64,000 nucleotides of DNA, taken from NCBI GenBank assembly GCA_019637555.1, contig JAHBVK010000002.1, positions 124,001 through 188,000 on the forward strand, given 5' to 3'. The notes beneath the pieces were generated by a model. That model ran no database searches. It was not told the DNA's origin and saw nothing but the letters and a program-made list of their open reading frames with translations. This document shows, piece by piece, positions 7,411-16,287 of this stretch (position 1 is the first letter of the stretch; each line of letters begins with the position of its first letter). This stretch comes from Anaerolineae bacterium. Its GTDB lineage: Bacteria; Chloroflexota; Anaerolineae; Aggregatilineales; UBA2796. The translations under genes and the position numbers were made by a program.

Positions 7411-9090
7411 ATGCTGAATGACGATTTACGCAGTCGTATTGCTCACAAACTGATCGATCTCTATGGTGCGGAAAGCGGCGCGGCGCTGAATACCCGCCTG
7501 ATCGCGCTGCTGGAGCAGTCTAAGGTAGCGCCTCAACAACAGTTGTGGAGCCAAACCGATGCCGTCGTGATCTGCTACGCCGACCACCTGCACCGTGACG
7601 ATGGCACGCAGACTCCGCTGGCGGCGCTGCATGACTTTCTCGCCCGCCATTGTCAAGATGCTGTAAGTACCGTCCACCTATTGCCCTTCTATCCATATAC
7701 CTCCGATGATGGCTTCTCGGTCAGCGATTACCGCGCCGTCAATGCCGAGGCGGGTACATGGGCGGATGTCGCCGCGCTGCAAGCCACCTTCAAGCTGATG
7801 TTCGATCTGGTGATCAACCACACGTCGGTATCACATGACTGGTTTCAGGCGTTCCTGCGAGACGAAGCACCTTACAACGACTACTACATCGCGCTCGATC
7901 CCGCCACTGATGTGTCGCAGGTCACCCGTCCGCGCACCCATCCGCTGCTGACACCGTTCGAGACGCGGGCGGGCATCCGCTACGTGTGGACGACCTTCAG
8001 CGAGGATCAAGTCGATCTCAACTTCAGCCATCCTGACGTGCTGCTGGAGATGATCGAGGTGCTGCTGTTCTACATCGAACGCGGGGCGCAGATCATCCGC
8101 TTGGATGCCATTGCTTACTTGTGGAAAGAGATCGGCACCACCTGCATCCATCTACCGCAGACGCATGAGGTGGTGCGCTTATTCCGCGATGTGCTGGAAT
8201 CCGTCGCGCCCAACGTGCTGCTGTTGACCGAGACCAATGTGCCGCACGACGAGAATATGTCTTACTTCGGAGATGGCACCGATGAAGCGCAGATGATCTA
8301 TAACTTCGCGCTGCCGCCGCTGCTCGTGCACACGCTGCAAACAGGCGACGCCAATGCGCTGACCAGTTGGGCGGATTCGCTGGAACTGCCCTCCGAGCAA
8401 ACCACCTTCTTCAACTTCACCGCTTCACATGATGGCATCGGCGTGCGTCCTGCTACCGGACTGCTGACGCCGGAACAGATTACCCGGATGATCGAGCGGG
8501 TGAAAGCGCACGGGGGGCGCATCTCCGAGAAGCGCAATGCCGACGGCAGCACCAGCCCTTACGAGATGAACATCGTCTATTTCGATGCACTCTCCGCGCC
8601 GGATGATCCGCTGGCAGTAGATCGCTTTATCTGCTCGCAGGCGATCATGCTGGCACTGCAAGGCATCCCCGGTATTTATCTGCACAGCTTACTGGGATCG
8701 CGCAACTGGCAGGAAGGCGTCGAGGAAACCGGACGCGCGCGCAGCATCAATCGGCAGAAGCTAGATGTGGAGACGTTGGAAGCGGAGTTGAAGGAAGCGG
8801 GATCGATCCGCGCACGGGTATTCAGCCGCTACCTCGATCTGCTGAAGCAGCGGCGGAGCAATCCCGCGTTTCATCCCAACGCCAACCAGCGCGTGCTGTA
8901 CGTAGGAACAAGCATCTTTGCGCTGGAACGCACCGCGTTGGATGGCAGTCAGCGGGCGCTTTGCTTGCACAACGTCCGCGCGCAGGATGTCACGGTGGTG
9001 CTGCCAAGTGGTCCGCGCACGCTAAAGGCTTATGAGGTCGCTTGGCTGTTCACCTCGGATACTGCGCCAGTGCCAGCGCCGTCGGTGTAG
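7411..9090 (+). CDS. GH13_18 sugar phosphorylase, probable glucosylglycerate phosphorylase
   Basis: 559 residues, matching the length and recalled wording of E. coli YcjM, a glucosylglycerate phosphorylase, across HLLPFYP-SDDGFSV, RPR-HPLLTPF, WTTFSEDQVDLN, TETNVPH and FNF-ASHDGIG. Family catalytic residues are visible: nucleophile Asp232 (IRLDAIAYLWK), acid/base Glu274 (LLTETNVPH) and the transition-state Asp341 (ASHDGIG). GH13_18 also includes sucrose and sucrose-6-phosphate phosphorylases, so the acceptor is inferred. The enzyme would split a glucoside with phosphate to glucose-1-phosphate in the cytoplasm. It converges on a GH63-like gene, sharing 61 bp at the 3' ends. Confidence 0.82.
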   Translation: MLNDDLRSRIAHKLIDLYGAESGAALNTRLIALLEQSKVAPQQQLWSQTDAVVICYADHLHRDDGTQTPLAALHDFLARHCQDAVSTVHLLPFYPYTSDDGFSVSDYRAVNAEAGTWADVAALQATFKLMFDLVINHTSVSHDWFQAFLRDEAPYNDYYIALDPATDVSQVTRPRTHPLLTPFETRAGIRYVWTTFSEDQVDLNFSHPDVLLEMIEVLLFYIERGAQIIRLDAIAYLWKEIGTTCIHLPQTHEVVRLFRDVLESVAPNVLLLTETNVPHDENMSYFGDGTDEAQMIYNFALPPLLVHTLQTGDANALTSWADSLELPSEQTTFFNFTASHDGIGVRPATGLLTPEQITRMIERVKAHGGRISEKRNADGSTSPYEMNIVYFDALSAPDDPLAVDRFICSQAIMLALQGIPGIYLHSLLGSRNWQEGVEETGRARSINRQKLDVETLEAELKEAGSIRARVFSRYLDLLKQRRSNPAFHPNANQRVLYVGTSIFALERTALDGSQRALCLHNVRAQDVTVVLPSGPRTLKAYEVAWLFTSDTAPVPAPSV

Positions 9091-10826
9091 CTGCGAGTCT
9101 CTTGAATTGCCAGATCGATGAACACCGCCGACGACCAGCCGAAGATCGGCGCGGCTTTGGGCGGGCGCGTACCATCCAGCGGGTTGTAATACTCGTAGAT
9201 ATCCTTGTGGCTCTGAATCGTCCGCAAGGTGCTGCGGCGCAATTCGCCCGCTAGATCGACGCGCCCGACCCGCGTTAGCGCCTCCACGAATAGATGGTTG
9301 ATGTTGGGCCACATCGGACCGCGCCACATCTTGTTGCCGTCGAACTTGGGATCGTTGATGGCGACACTGGGGATCTTGTGCTCCGTCCAGAACTGCTGTG
9401 GATCGGTCAGGCGGGCGATCAGGCGCTTTGCCATCTCCTCCGGCACCCGTCCGGTGATCAGCGGCAGTAAACTGAACGGGGTCATCACATCGACGGTCTT
9501 GTTCAGATGCAGCGACTTAAATATGCCGAGTTTGTCGTCCCAGAGCACGTCGGTCATCTGCTTAGCACGATCATTCGCCTCCTGTAAAAACTTCGCTGCT
9601 GCCGCGCCATCCCCGATCAAGGAGGCAATCCGCGCCAGCGATTCGCTCTGCAAGCACAGGTAGGTATTCAGATCAGGCGCGACGACGGGCATCCCATCAT
9701 CCCACAACGGGCTGTCATCCAAGCCGGAGGAGAAAGGATGGCGGTACTCGCATAAGCCGCAGTCGTTGCGGTTGTCGCGCAGCCACCAGTCATGCCAGCG
9801 GATGATCGGCTCGTAGACTTCTTCTAAGAAATCCAGATGACCGGAGTGATCGTACAATTTCAGCGCTGCCCACGCGATCAAGGGTGGTTTGGTCACATCC
9901 GCTTCGACGGGGAAATTGAGGCGGCGTACCAAGCCTTCATCATGGATCGCATCTGGCAGCATCCCATCTTCACGCTGATGATCCAGTACGATGCGGATTT
10001 GATCCTCCGCGAGGTTAGTGTCAATATGGCGGTAAGCCAGCGCGTGGAAGAATTGATCCCACTGCCACACACCGATATAGTGAATCTTGGAGGGAACGAG
10101 CGCTTCGCGGGTGAAGAAATAACGCTGGTTGAGTAAGCCCGCCCGCATGATCCACCATGCGTACAAATACTGCTCCATGTACTCATCGAGCACGGGCGGC
10201 GCGGCGTTGAACCACGTCTCCCACGTAAGTCGGTTGCGCTCGATCAGTGCATCGGCGGTAGGCAGCGAACGGTTGAAGCCCAAGCGCGGAGTCACATTGA
10301 GCAGCAGCGTATCACCCTCTTGCGCCTGTAGCTGCACACTGACGCGGATGCGTCCCTTATCTGCTTCCAAGACGGTTAGTTTGTTGCTCAGGATTTCAGC
10401 GGCAGTGGTGTAAGCGATGTTGCGCTTACCGTGCATCGTGCCGCCGCGCCTATCCGTGCCACCCGATTCGCCCAGCGCCTGAAACTCGAAACCGCATTTG
10501 CCAGCGGGCAGGCGCACTAGCATTGTCTCCACATCAGCAAAGGTCCAGCCGAACATACCCGCCGCTGTGCTCAACTTGACCACATGCGGATACGTATCCA
10601 CCTCAAAGTCCAGCGGATTGCCTTCGCTGTCCAGAAAACGAAACTTCTCGATGATGGGCGGGCGCTGGCGATAATGCCCGTACTCGTTTTGCCACTTCTC
10701 CCACCGTTCCGCCAAGCGCACACTGAGGTATTGCCCCTCACGGAATAGCAGCAGCCGCGATCCCCGATCCGTGTATGGTACTGCCACCAGATCGATGCGA
10801 TTGTGTAGTCGTTCGAGGGAAGTCAT
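9030..10826 (-). CDS. GH63-like glycoside hydrolase (possible mannosyl/glucosylglycerate hydrolase or trehalase-like)
   Basis: 598 residues. The C-terminal two thirds form an (alpha/alpha)6-type catalytic domain with GVWQWDQFFHALAYRHID, SGLDDSPLWDDG, MWRGPMWPNINHLFVEAL and YYNPLDGTRPPKAAPIFGWSSAVFIDL, wording typical of the GH63/GH37 group. The paired acids are probably Asp in WQWDQF and Glu in EYYNPLDG or nearby. The N-terminal ~220 residues look like a beta-sandwich. Bacterial GH63 members include hydrolases of mannosylglycerate and glucosylglycerate, which would fit the neighbouring phosphorylase, but amylo-glucosidase activity is equally possible. No signal peptide, so cytoplasmic. The tail runs 61 bp into the convergent gene. 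Confidence 0.72.
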   Translation of the reverse strand: MTSLERLHNRIDLVAVPYTDRGSRLLLFREGQYLSVRLAERWEKWQNEYGHYRQRPPIIEKFRFLDSEGNPLDFEVDTYPHVVKLSTAAGMFGWTFADVETMLVRLPAGKCGFEFQALGESGGTDRRGGTMHGKRNIAYTTAAEILSNKLTVLEADKGRIRVSVQLQAQEGDTLLLNVTPRLGFNRSLPTADALIERNRLTWETWFNAAPPVLDEYMEQYLYAWWIMRAGLLNQRYFFTREALVPSKIHYIGVWQWDQFFHALAYRHIDTNLAEDQIRIVLDHQREDGMLPDAIHDEGLVRRLNFPVEADVTKPPLIAWAALKLYDHSGHLDFLEEVYEPIIRWHDWWLRDNRNDCGLCEYRHPFSSGLDDSPLWDDGMPVVAPDLNTYLCLQSESLARIASLIGDGAAAAKFLQEANDRAKQMTDVLWDDKLGIFKSLHLNKTVDVMTPFSLLPLITGRVPEEMAKRLIARLTDPQQFWTEHKIPSVAINDPKFDGNKMWRGPMWPNINHLFVEALTRVGRVDLAGELRRSTLRTIQSHKDIYEYYNPLDGTRPPKAAPIFGWSSAVFIDLAIQETRSYTDGAGTGAVSEVNSQATS

Positions 10827-10938
10827 GAGTTGTTATCCACACTCCAATAAATTTATCTGTGCTCAAAGAATAAGCTAGAGTCGCGTTTCTACTGCGTAAC
10901 AATGGTCATTAACAAAATAAATAGTACGGTAAACCAGC

Positions 10939-11027
10939 TCTCATCCCCCTCTGTCCGCTTGCGGCTAGAGGGGGAGTTTGTTTTAGCCCTTCTCCCGCAG
11001 GCGGGAGAGGGGTTGGGGTGAGGGTTA
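10939..11027. repeat. Family A repeat pair in inverted arrangement
   Basis: 10939-10977 (CATCCCCCTCTGTCCGC...GCGGCTAGAGGGGG) and 10987-11027 (CCCTTCTCCCGC...GCGGGAGAGGGG, then TTGGGGTGAGGG). The two copies face each other and share wording with 1804-1847. Confidence 0.7.
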
Positions 11028-11172
11028 TACAGGCATACCGGGTTATTTCTGCATAAGCACCGCGCTGAAACAAGGTGCTGCCCTGTCAAGCGATCTACTA
11101 AAGCTGTCGCACATTTTGAATCAGATCGCCAAACAAAACCCTCAACGCTGTGCCTTCTTTTATGCGATTGAC

Positions 11173-11215
11173 ACATCCGGCATATCTGGCACATCCGGCA
11201 CATCTGGCACATCGC
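11173..11215. repeat. 18-bp tandem repeat, 2.4 copies
   Basis: Units at 11173-11190 and 11191-11208 differ by one base, followed by a partial unit to 11215. Each unit is itself two ACATCYGGC-like 9-mers. Confidence 0.7.
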
Positions 11216-11239
11216 AGGGCACGCAGCACTCGACGCCTC

Positions 11240-12526
11240 TTACTGCTGTACCAGCCGCCACAACGTATCTAGCACCTGCAATGCTTGCAGGTTCCGCAGC
11301 GTGTAACCGTACTGCAAATTCTCCGGCGTGAAGCTGTAGACGCGACCATTGGGCGGCACGGACGGATGCAAGCCATCGGCGCTCATACCGTTGTTGGGTA
11401 GCTGCGCCATCGAATAATAGTAATCCCACAGTGGAATCTCATAGAACTGCGCTACCTGCCGGATCACGCGGTTGAAAGCGTCCACGCGGCGCGTTTGATC
11501 CTCATCAATATTCTTAGGCGGGATCGTGCTCAAGACAGGGATCGTGCCGTTCTTGATGGTGATCTCCACGATGGTGCGGAGGTTATTGCCGAAGGTGTCC
11601 GGCGATCCGCTGCCGCTGTCGTTGGTGCCGATCATGATCAAGGCGACGGCGGGCTTGGTCACTTCCAGTTCACAGACCAGCGGCGTGCGCTGTCCGCAGA
11701 CTTCGGGGAAGGAGTAACCGGGGATGAACAGTGCTTCTGATGCCCAACCGCCACCTGCCGCAATTGGCTGGATGGTGAAGGAGTTCCCGCCACGCACCTG
11801 TCCATTCTTGTAGAAATCGATCACCGAGCCGAGAACGCCGTAGCCACCGAGGTCAACTTTGCCCACACCGATGTCGAATAGGAAGTTAGGCGAGACGGTG
11901 ATACTGTCCCCGATGCGCACGAATACGTTAGCCGCGTTCCCGAGTTCTCGACCCTTCAAGAAGATCGTGCGGGCGTTGGAGGTAACACCGGAGAGGAACG
12001 CCGGAATGCCCAAGCTGCTAGTCGGCGTCACGCTTGCCTCAATCGCCTCGCCAGCGATAGGCAACCCGTCGATCACAGCATTGGAGAAGGGCTTGCCATC
12101 GAAGCCGCGCACGAAATCGACTGACACCCAACCGGACGATCCATCCAGCAGCACGATCTGCAACCACAGCGCATCGTTGCTGCGGGCGACCACTGAGAAC
12201 TGTGCATCCGGCGGCACAAACCCCACCACCTCACCGGCAGTTCCCGGCGTGGCACGGATGCGTACACGCAAACAATCTGCACACAGCTTTGCCTGAAATG
12301 GCTGTGTCACGGGGGCAGGCGTCGCTGTCACCACTTCGCTGCCACCACCCGTCGATCCCGATCCACCGCGCGGGGTGTTGGTGGGCAGTCCAGCGCGCGT
12401 GCTCTGTGCCAGCAGCCCGAATTGTGCGGGCATGATGGCGAATACTAACGCCACGATCAACAGCGCCAACGCTACCAAGCGCCGCCGCGCCTGCGTCCGT
12501 TGTGCTGCTCCGGTGATCTCTGGCAT
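11240..12526 (-). CDS. Secreted SH3-like / SGNH-hydrolase protein
   Basis: 428 residues from ATG 12526, preceded by GAGGGGG; a longer frame to 12586 lacks support. One hydrophobic segment (17-40) is a signal peptide or anchor, followed by a Gly/Thr/Pro linker. Residues ~78-140 (LRVRIRATPGTAGEVVGFV...GWVSVDFV) are a bacterial SH3-type domain. The rest is an SGNH (GDSL-type) esterase with block I IGDSIT (Ser208), block III MIGTNDSG (Asn302) and block V ADGLHPS (Asp384, His387). It probably acts outside the membrane on an acylated glycan or lipid. Chloroflexota carry many such secreted multidomain proteins; the substrate is not evident. Confidence 0.85.
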   Translation of the reverse strand: MPEITGAAQRTQARRRLVALALLIVALVFAIMPAQFGLLAQSTRAGLPTNTPRGGSGSTGGGSEVVTATPAPVTQPFQAKLCADCLRVRIRATPGTAGEVVGFVPPDAQFSVVARSNDALWLQIVLLDGSSGWVSVDFVRGFDGKPFSNAVIDGLPIAGEAIEASVTPTSSLGIPAFLSGVTSNARTIFLKGRELGNAANVFVRIGDSITVSPNFLFDIGVGKVDLGGYGVLGSVIDFYKNGQVRGGNSFTIQPIAAGGGWASEALFIPGYSFPEVCGQRTPLVCELEVTKPAVALIMIGTNDSGSGSPDTFGNNLRTIVEITIKNGTIPVLSTIPPKNIDEDQTRRVDAFNRVIRQVAQFYEIPLWDYYYSMAQLPNNGMSADGLHPSVPPNGRVYSFTPENLQYGYTLRNLQALQVLDTLWRLVQQ

Positions 12527-12683
12527 GGTGTAACCCCCTCGGAAGTTCCGACGTTCTATCTCTATCTTATAACGAGCCTGAGTCAATGATAACCCATCTT
12601 TCTCAGTGGTGTTTTTACTGCTTAACGAGTAATATCACTCGGCAAAATTGTGTTATGAACTTACGGCTCGATACCGCCGCTTT

Positions 12684-14450
12684 ATGTCAAATCAACCAGA
12701 GAACAACACTTCCCTACTGGCATCGCCACAACCGATCATCGTCCTCAACAGTGCCTGCCTCAGCCGCATGATCGCGGCGGGTGTGGTCTGGTTCGAGCGC
12801 AACTACGAAACGATCAACCAACTCAATGTGTTCCCCGTTCCTGATGGTGACACGGGAACTAATATGCTGCACACGCTGCGTGCCGCCTACAAACGCATGA
12901 ACGGCGCAAGTTCGCAGGCGACCACCGATCAGGCGGCGGCGCTGGCAACGGGTGCGATCTACGGCTCGCGCGGGAACTCCGGCACGCTGCTCTCGCAGAT
13001 GTTCGACGGCTTCGCTAAGGCGCTGCACGGACACACTGAGATCGATGCCAAGGCGCTGGCGAAGGGCTTCCGCGAGGCGGTGCAGCTTGCCTACCGTGCT
13101 CTGCAAGAGCCGAAAGAAGGCACGATCCTGACCGTCGCCCGTGAGATCGCGGAAGAAGTCGAGGATGCGTCCCAGACCACCAACGATCTCAAGACTATCC
13201 TTGAGCGCATCGTTGAGCGCGGTTCGCAGGCGGTCAAGCGCACACCGGAACTGCTGCCGATTTTGAAGAAAGCTGGTGTGGTCGATTCTGGTGGTCAGGG
13301 CTTGGTGGTCTTTTTCGAGGGGATGCTGCGGGCGCTGCGCGGAGAACCAGTCGCCGCACTGACCGCGCCGGGTAAAGAGATCGAAGTGCAAGCCACGCCA
13401 GTCCCATCGAATTCGCATAACGACCCGGCACTACGCACGGTGCTGACCGCCGACGATGAGCGCGGTTACGGTTACGACGTGCAGTACATTATTAGTGGTC
13501 AGAACCTCGATGTGGATCAAATCCGCCGCGACATCGCCGCGATGGGTGACTCGATGGTGGTGGTCGGTGATCCACAGGTGGTTAAGGTTCATATACACGT
13601 CCACGATCCCGGTGTGCCGATCAGCTATGGCGTCAAGTTGGGCGTGATTCAGGACGTAGTGGTAGAGAATATGCAGGAGCAAAGCGAAGGCTACATCGCT
13701 ATGCGCGAGGCGCAAGATGATAGGGAGATCGATCCGGCGGGCTTAGCCGCCGCCGCTGCTCCAACCGTCAGCGTGGTCGCGGGCGAAGTCGCCGTGATCG
13801 CGGTAGCGCCGGGGGAAGGACTGCGCGAGGTCTTCTTCAATCTCGGCGCAGCAACAGTGATCAGCGGTGGCGCGACCATGAATCCGAGCGTGGAAGAGTT
13901 CATCGAGGCAATCAATAATCTGCCTACCGATAAATTCGTGCTGCTACCTAACGATAAAAATGTGGTCTTGGCGGCAAAGCAAGCAGCTCGATTGGCGACG
14001 CAGCAGGATAAGCGCGTGATCGTGGTGCCCACCATCAGCGTACCGCAGGGCATCGGCGCGATGTTCTCCTTCAATCCGCGTGCTGATCTGACGGCGCTAG
14101 AAACGGACATGCACGAGTCGGCGGAAAGTATTGTCACAGGCGAGATCACCATTGCCACTCGTGCGGTGGAGCTAGATGGCGTGCAGGTGCGTAATGGTCA
14201 GTTTATCGGGCTGGTTAATGGCTCGCTGGTCAGCGCCGCCGATCAACTGCGTCCACTGCTGCTGGATGTTCTGGAGAAAATGAACGTTCTCGATTACGAG
14301 ATCGTCACGCTGTATTATGGCACGGACATCAGCGCCAAAGAAGCCGAAGCGACGTGCAGTTGGCTGCAAGAGCGCTATGGCAGTGCACCGGAATTCACTG
14401 TAATCTCTGGCGGTCAGCCACACTACCACTATATCCTGAGCGCCGAGTAA
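12684..14450 (+). CDS. fakA: DAK2-domain fatty acid kinase, FakA-like
   Basis: 588 residues from ATG 12684; a TTG at 12648 is possible but adds unrelated residues. The N-terminal DAK2 domain has the metal- and ATP-binding motif NVFPVPDGDTGTNM (Asp54, Asp56, Asn60) and ARGNSGTLLSQ-type wording (SRGNSGTLLSQMFDGF). Central VVDSGGQGLVVFFEGM and C-terminal FNPRADL/ITIATR features match the YloV/FakA family. FakA phosphorylates fatty acids held by DegV-fold FakB proteins. Two degV genes follow at once, and recG comes after them, echoing the fakA-recG neighbourhood of Firmicutes. Confidence 0.88.
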   Translation: MSNQPENNTSLLASPQPIIVLNSACLSRMIAAGVVWFERNYETINQLNVFPVPDGDTGTNMLHTLRAAYKRMNGASSQATTDQAAALATGAIYGSRGNSGTLLSQMFDGFAKALHGHTEIDAKALAKGFREAVQLAYRALQEPKEGTILTVAREIAEEVEDASQTTNDLKTILERIVERGSQAVKRTPELLPILKKAGVVDSGGQGLVVFFEGMLRALRGEPVAALTAPGKEIEVQATPVPSNSHNDPALRTVLTADDERGYGYDVQYIISGQNLDVDQIRRDIAAMGDSMVVVGDPQVVKVHIHVHDPGVPISYGVKLGVIQDVVVENMQEQSEGYIAMREAQDDREIDPAGLAAAAAPTVSVVAGEVAVIAVAPGEGLREVFFNLGAATVISGGATMNPSVEEFIEAINNLPTDKFVLLPNDKNVVLAAKQAARLATQQDKRVIVVPTISVPQGIGAMFSFNPRADLTALETDMHESAESIVTGEITIATRAVELDGVQVRNGQFIGLVNGSLVSAADQLRPLLLDVLEKMNVLDYEIVTLYYGTDISAKEAEATCSWLQERYGSAPEFTVISGGQPHYHYILSAE

Positions 14451-14458
14451 TTTGATTG

Positions 14459-15373
14459 ATGCCAGCAGTTCCCGTCCGTATAGTCACCGATAGCTCTGCT
14501 CATTTTCTAAATCCCAACGCCATGCGCGACTTCGGGATCGAGGTACTGCCGCTGGAAATACAACTCGGCGGGGTAACTTATCGCGAAGGTAAGGACATCG
14601 ACTCAGAGCAGTATTTCCGCAAGCTGCAAAGCTACACGGGTAGCGAGTTGCCCTCGTTGCTGCCGCCATCCGTCGAGAAGATCACCGAACTGTATGCACG
14701 ACTGTGCGGTGAAGGCAGTCCGGTGATCTCGCTACACCTTTCCCGCGCCATCCATCCGATGTTTCATCAGGCGCAGCTTGCCCGCCAGGAGCTGCTGGGT
14801 CGCTGCGATATTGAAGTTGTAGATTCGCAAACGACTTCAGTAATGCTCGGCATCATGGTCGAGGAAGCCGCACGCATGGCACAGCAGGGATCGCCCGCCG
14901 CTGAGATCATCCGCTTTGTGCGCAGTCTGGTGCCGCGACTTTATACCATGTTCTACGCGGAAACGTTGAGCTATCTTCAGCGCGGCGGTTTGCTCAGCGA
15001 GTCGCAGACCGTGCTCGGCGCGATGCTCGGTATCAAACCCTTTCTGACCATCGAAGATGGCGATTTACAGGCAGTGGAGAAAGTCCGTACCCGCGCGCAG
15101 GCAATCGATAAGCTGGTGGAGTTCGCGGCGGAATTTGAGAACGTCGAACGCTCCTGCATCCTCTACAGCAGCAACATCCCGCCGGAGACACTGCGTTCCC
15201 TGACAGATCGGCTGGAGGAGGAAATCGGTGCGGGGTCGTATCCGGTTCAGTTGTATCAACCGTCGTTAGCCAGTCTCATCGGACCGGATTCGCTTGGCAT
15301 CGTAGTTTACGAACGACTGGATGAGGACTTCGGTAAATTGGGCGACTCTTATATTGATGATAGTGAAAGTTGA
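14459..15373 (+). CDS. DegV family fatty-acid-binding protein (FakB-like), copy 1
   Basis: 304 residues from ATG 14459, eight bases after the fakA stop. The N-terminal VRIVTDSSAHFL and central YAETLSYLQRGGLLS and LGIKPFLTIEDGDL are standard DegV motifs. DegV proteins bind an acyl chain and present it to FakA. The tail (LDEDFGKLGDSYIDD) is longer than in many relatives. Coupled to fakA upstream and to a second, quite different degV downstream. Confidence 0.88.
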   Translation: MPAVPVRIVTDSSAHFLNPNAMRDFGIEVLPLEIQLGGVTYREGKDIDSEQYFRKLQSYTGSELPSLLPPSVEKITELYARLCGEGSPVISLHLSRAIHPMFHQAQLARQELLGRCDIEVVDSQTTSVMLGIMVEEAARMAQQGSPAAEIIRFVRSLVPRLYTMFYAETLSYLQRGGLLSESQTVLGAMLGIKPFLTIEDGDLQAVEKVRTRAQAIDKLVEFAAEFENVERSCILYSSNIPPETLRSLTDRLEEEIGAGSYPVQLYQPSLASLIGPDSLGIVVYERLDEDFGKLGDSYIDDSES

Positions 15374-15378
15374 GGACG

Positions 15379-16218
15379 ATGACGCAAAAAGTGGGTCTGG
15401 TTGTTGATAGTACTACCGATCTGCCGCAGGAATGGCTGGACAAATGGCAGATCGTGGTGACGCCCGCCTTCATCAACTGGGGCAGTGAGAGTTACCCTGA
15501 TGATGGAGTCGCCTTCACCAAAGCAGAGTTTTACCAGCGCCTCGCCACTTCTCCCGACCTACCGCGCACGTCCGCAATGCCGCCGGGGTTAGCGCAAGAA
15601 GCGATCAAGCTGCAACTGGAACGATACGAACATGTGGTCGTAATTGGGGTGGCATCACAGTTCAGTAGCATTTATAATACGCTGAAACTCGCTGCCCAAC
15701 AGATCGATCCCAACCGCACTACCGCCTATGACAGCGGATCAGTGAGCATGGGCTTAGGTTGGCAGGTAGCAGCGGGCGCGGAAGTTGCCGCTGACGGTGG
15801 TACACCAGATCAGGTACTTGCTGCGATGCGCAGCACGCGCGAACGGGTTAAGCTGTACGCGGCGATTGATACGCTGGAGTTTTTACGGCGCGGTGGGCGT
15901 GTCAGCACTTTGGTCGCCGGACTCGGCACCCTGCTCCAGATCAAGCCGATCATTGATGTGCATGAGGGTGAAGTCCACACCTTTCAACGTCAGCGCACCA
16001 CCAGCCGCGCGATAGCGGCACTGGTCGAAGCGGCATCGGCTTACGGTCCGCTGGAGAAATTGGCGGTGCTGCACTCGGTCAACTATGAGGGCGCGGAAGA
16101 TCTGCAGCAACGATTGAGCGCCGTCGCCCCCGCCGATACGATCATCGTGGAAGTGACGCCTGCCATCGGTGTGCATGTGGGTCCAAAATGTTTGGGCGTC
16201 TCTTTTGTCAAGAAATAA
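15379..16218 (+). CDS. DegV family fatty-acid-binding protein (FakB-like), copy 2
   Basis: 279 residues from ATG 15379 behind TGAGG. Motifs VGLVVDSTTDLPQEW, IDTLEFLRRGGRVS, LLQIKPIIDVHEGEV and VGPKCLGVSF define a complete DegV protein. Sequence identity to the previous gene is low by eye, so the pair is an old duplication and may have different acyl preferences, as FakB1 and FakB2 do in Staphylococcus. Confidence 0.9.
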   Translation: MTQKVGLVVDSTTDLPQEWLDKWQIVVTPAFINWGSESYPDDGVAFTKAEFYQRLATSPDLPRTSAMPPGLAQEAIKLQLERYEHVVVIGVASQFSSIYNTLKLAAQQIDPNRTTAYDSGSVSMGLGWQVAAGAEVAADGGTPDQVLAAMRSTRERVKLYAAIDTLEFLRRGGRVSTLVAGLGTLLQIKPIIDVHEGEVHTFQRQRTTSRAIAALVEAASAYGPLEKLAVLHSVNYEGAEDLQQRLSAVAPADTIIVEVTPAIGVHVGPKCLGVSFVKK

Positions 16219-16287
16219 TACTGCCGGAGCTGGTGTCTTACTCCTGAACCTCCGGTGTGGATGAGATGAAGTGAGTAGTGTCGTACC

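Larger units (their letters stand above)
10827..11239. other. 413-bp gap filled with repeats
   Basis: No gene supported. It contains family A repeats (10939-11027), a degenerate family B-like stretch (about 11056-11080) and an 18-bp tandem repeat (11173-11215). A Cys-rich leftward frame here is a translation of the tandem repeat. Confidence 0.6.

Noticed and set aside
10889-11212. Cys-rich leftward ORF beginning MCQMCRMCQICRMCQ
   Set aside because: It is a translation of the 18-bp tandem repeat and the family A repeats; no ribosome site and no domain.
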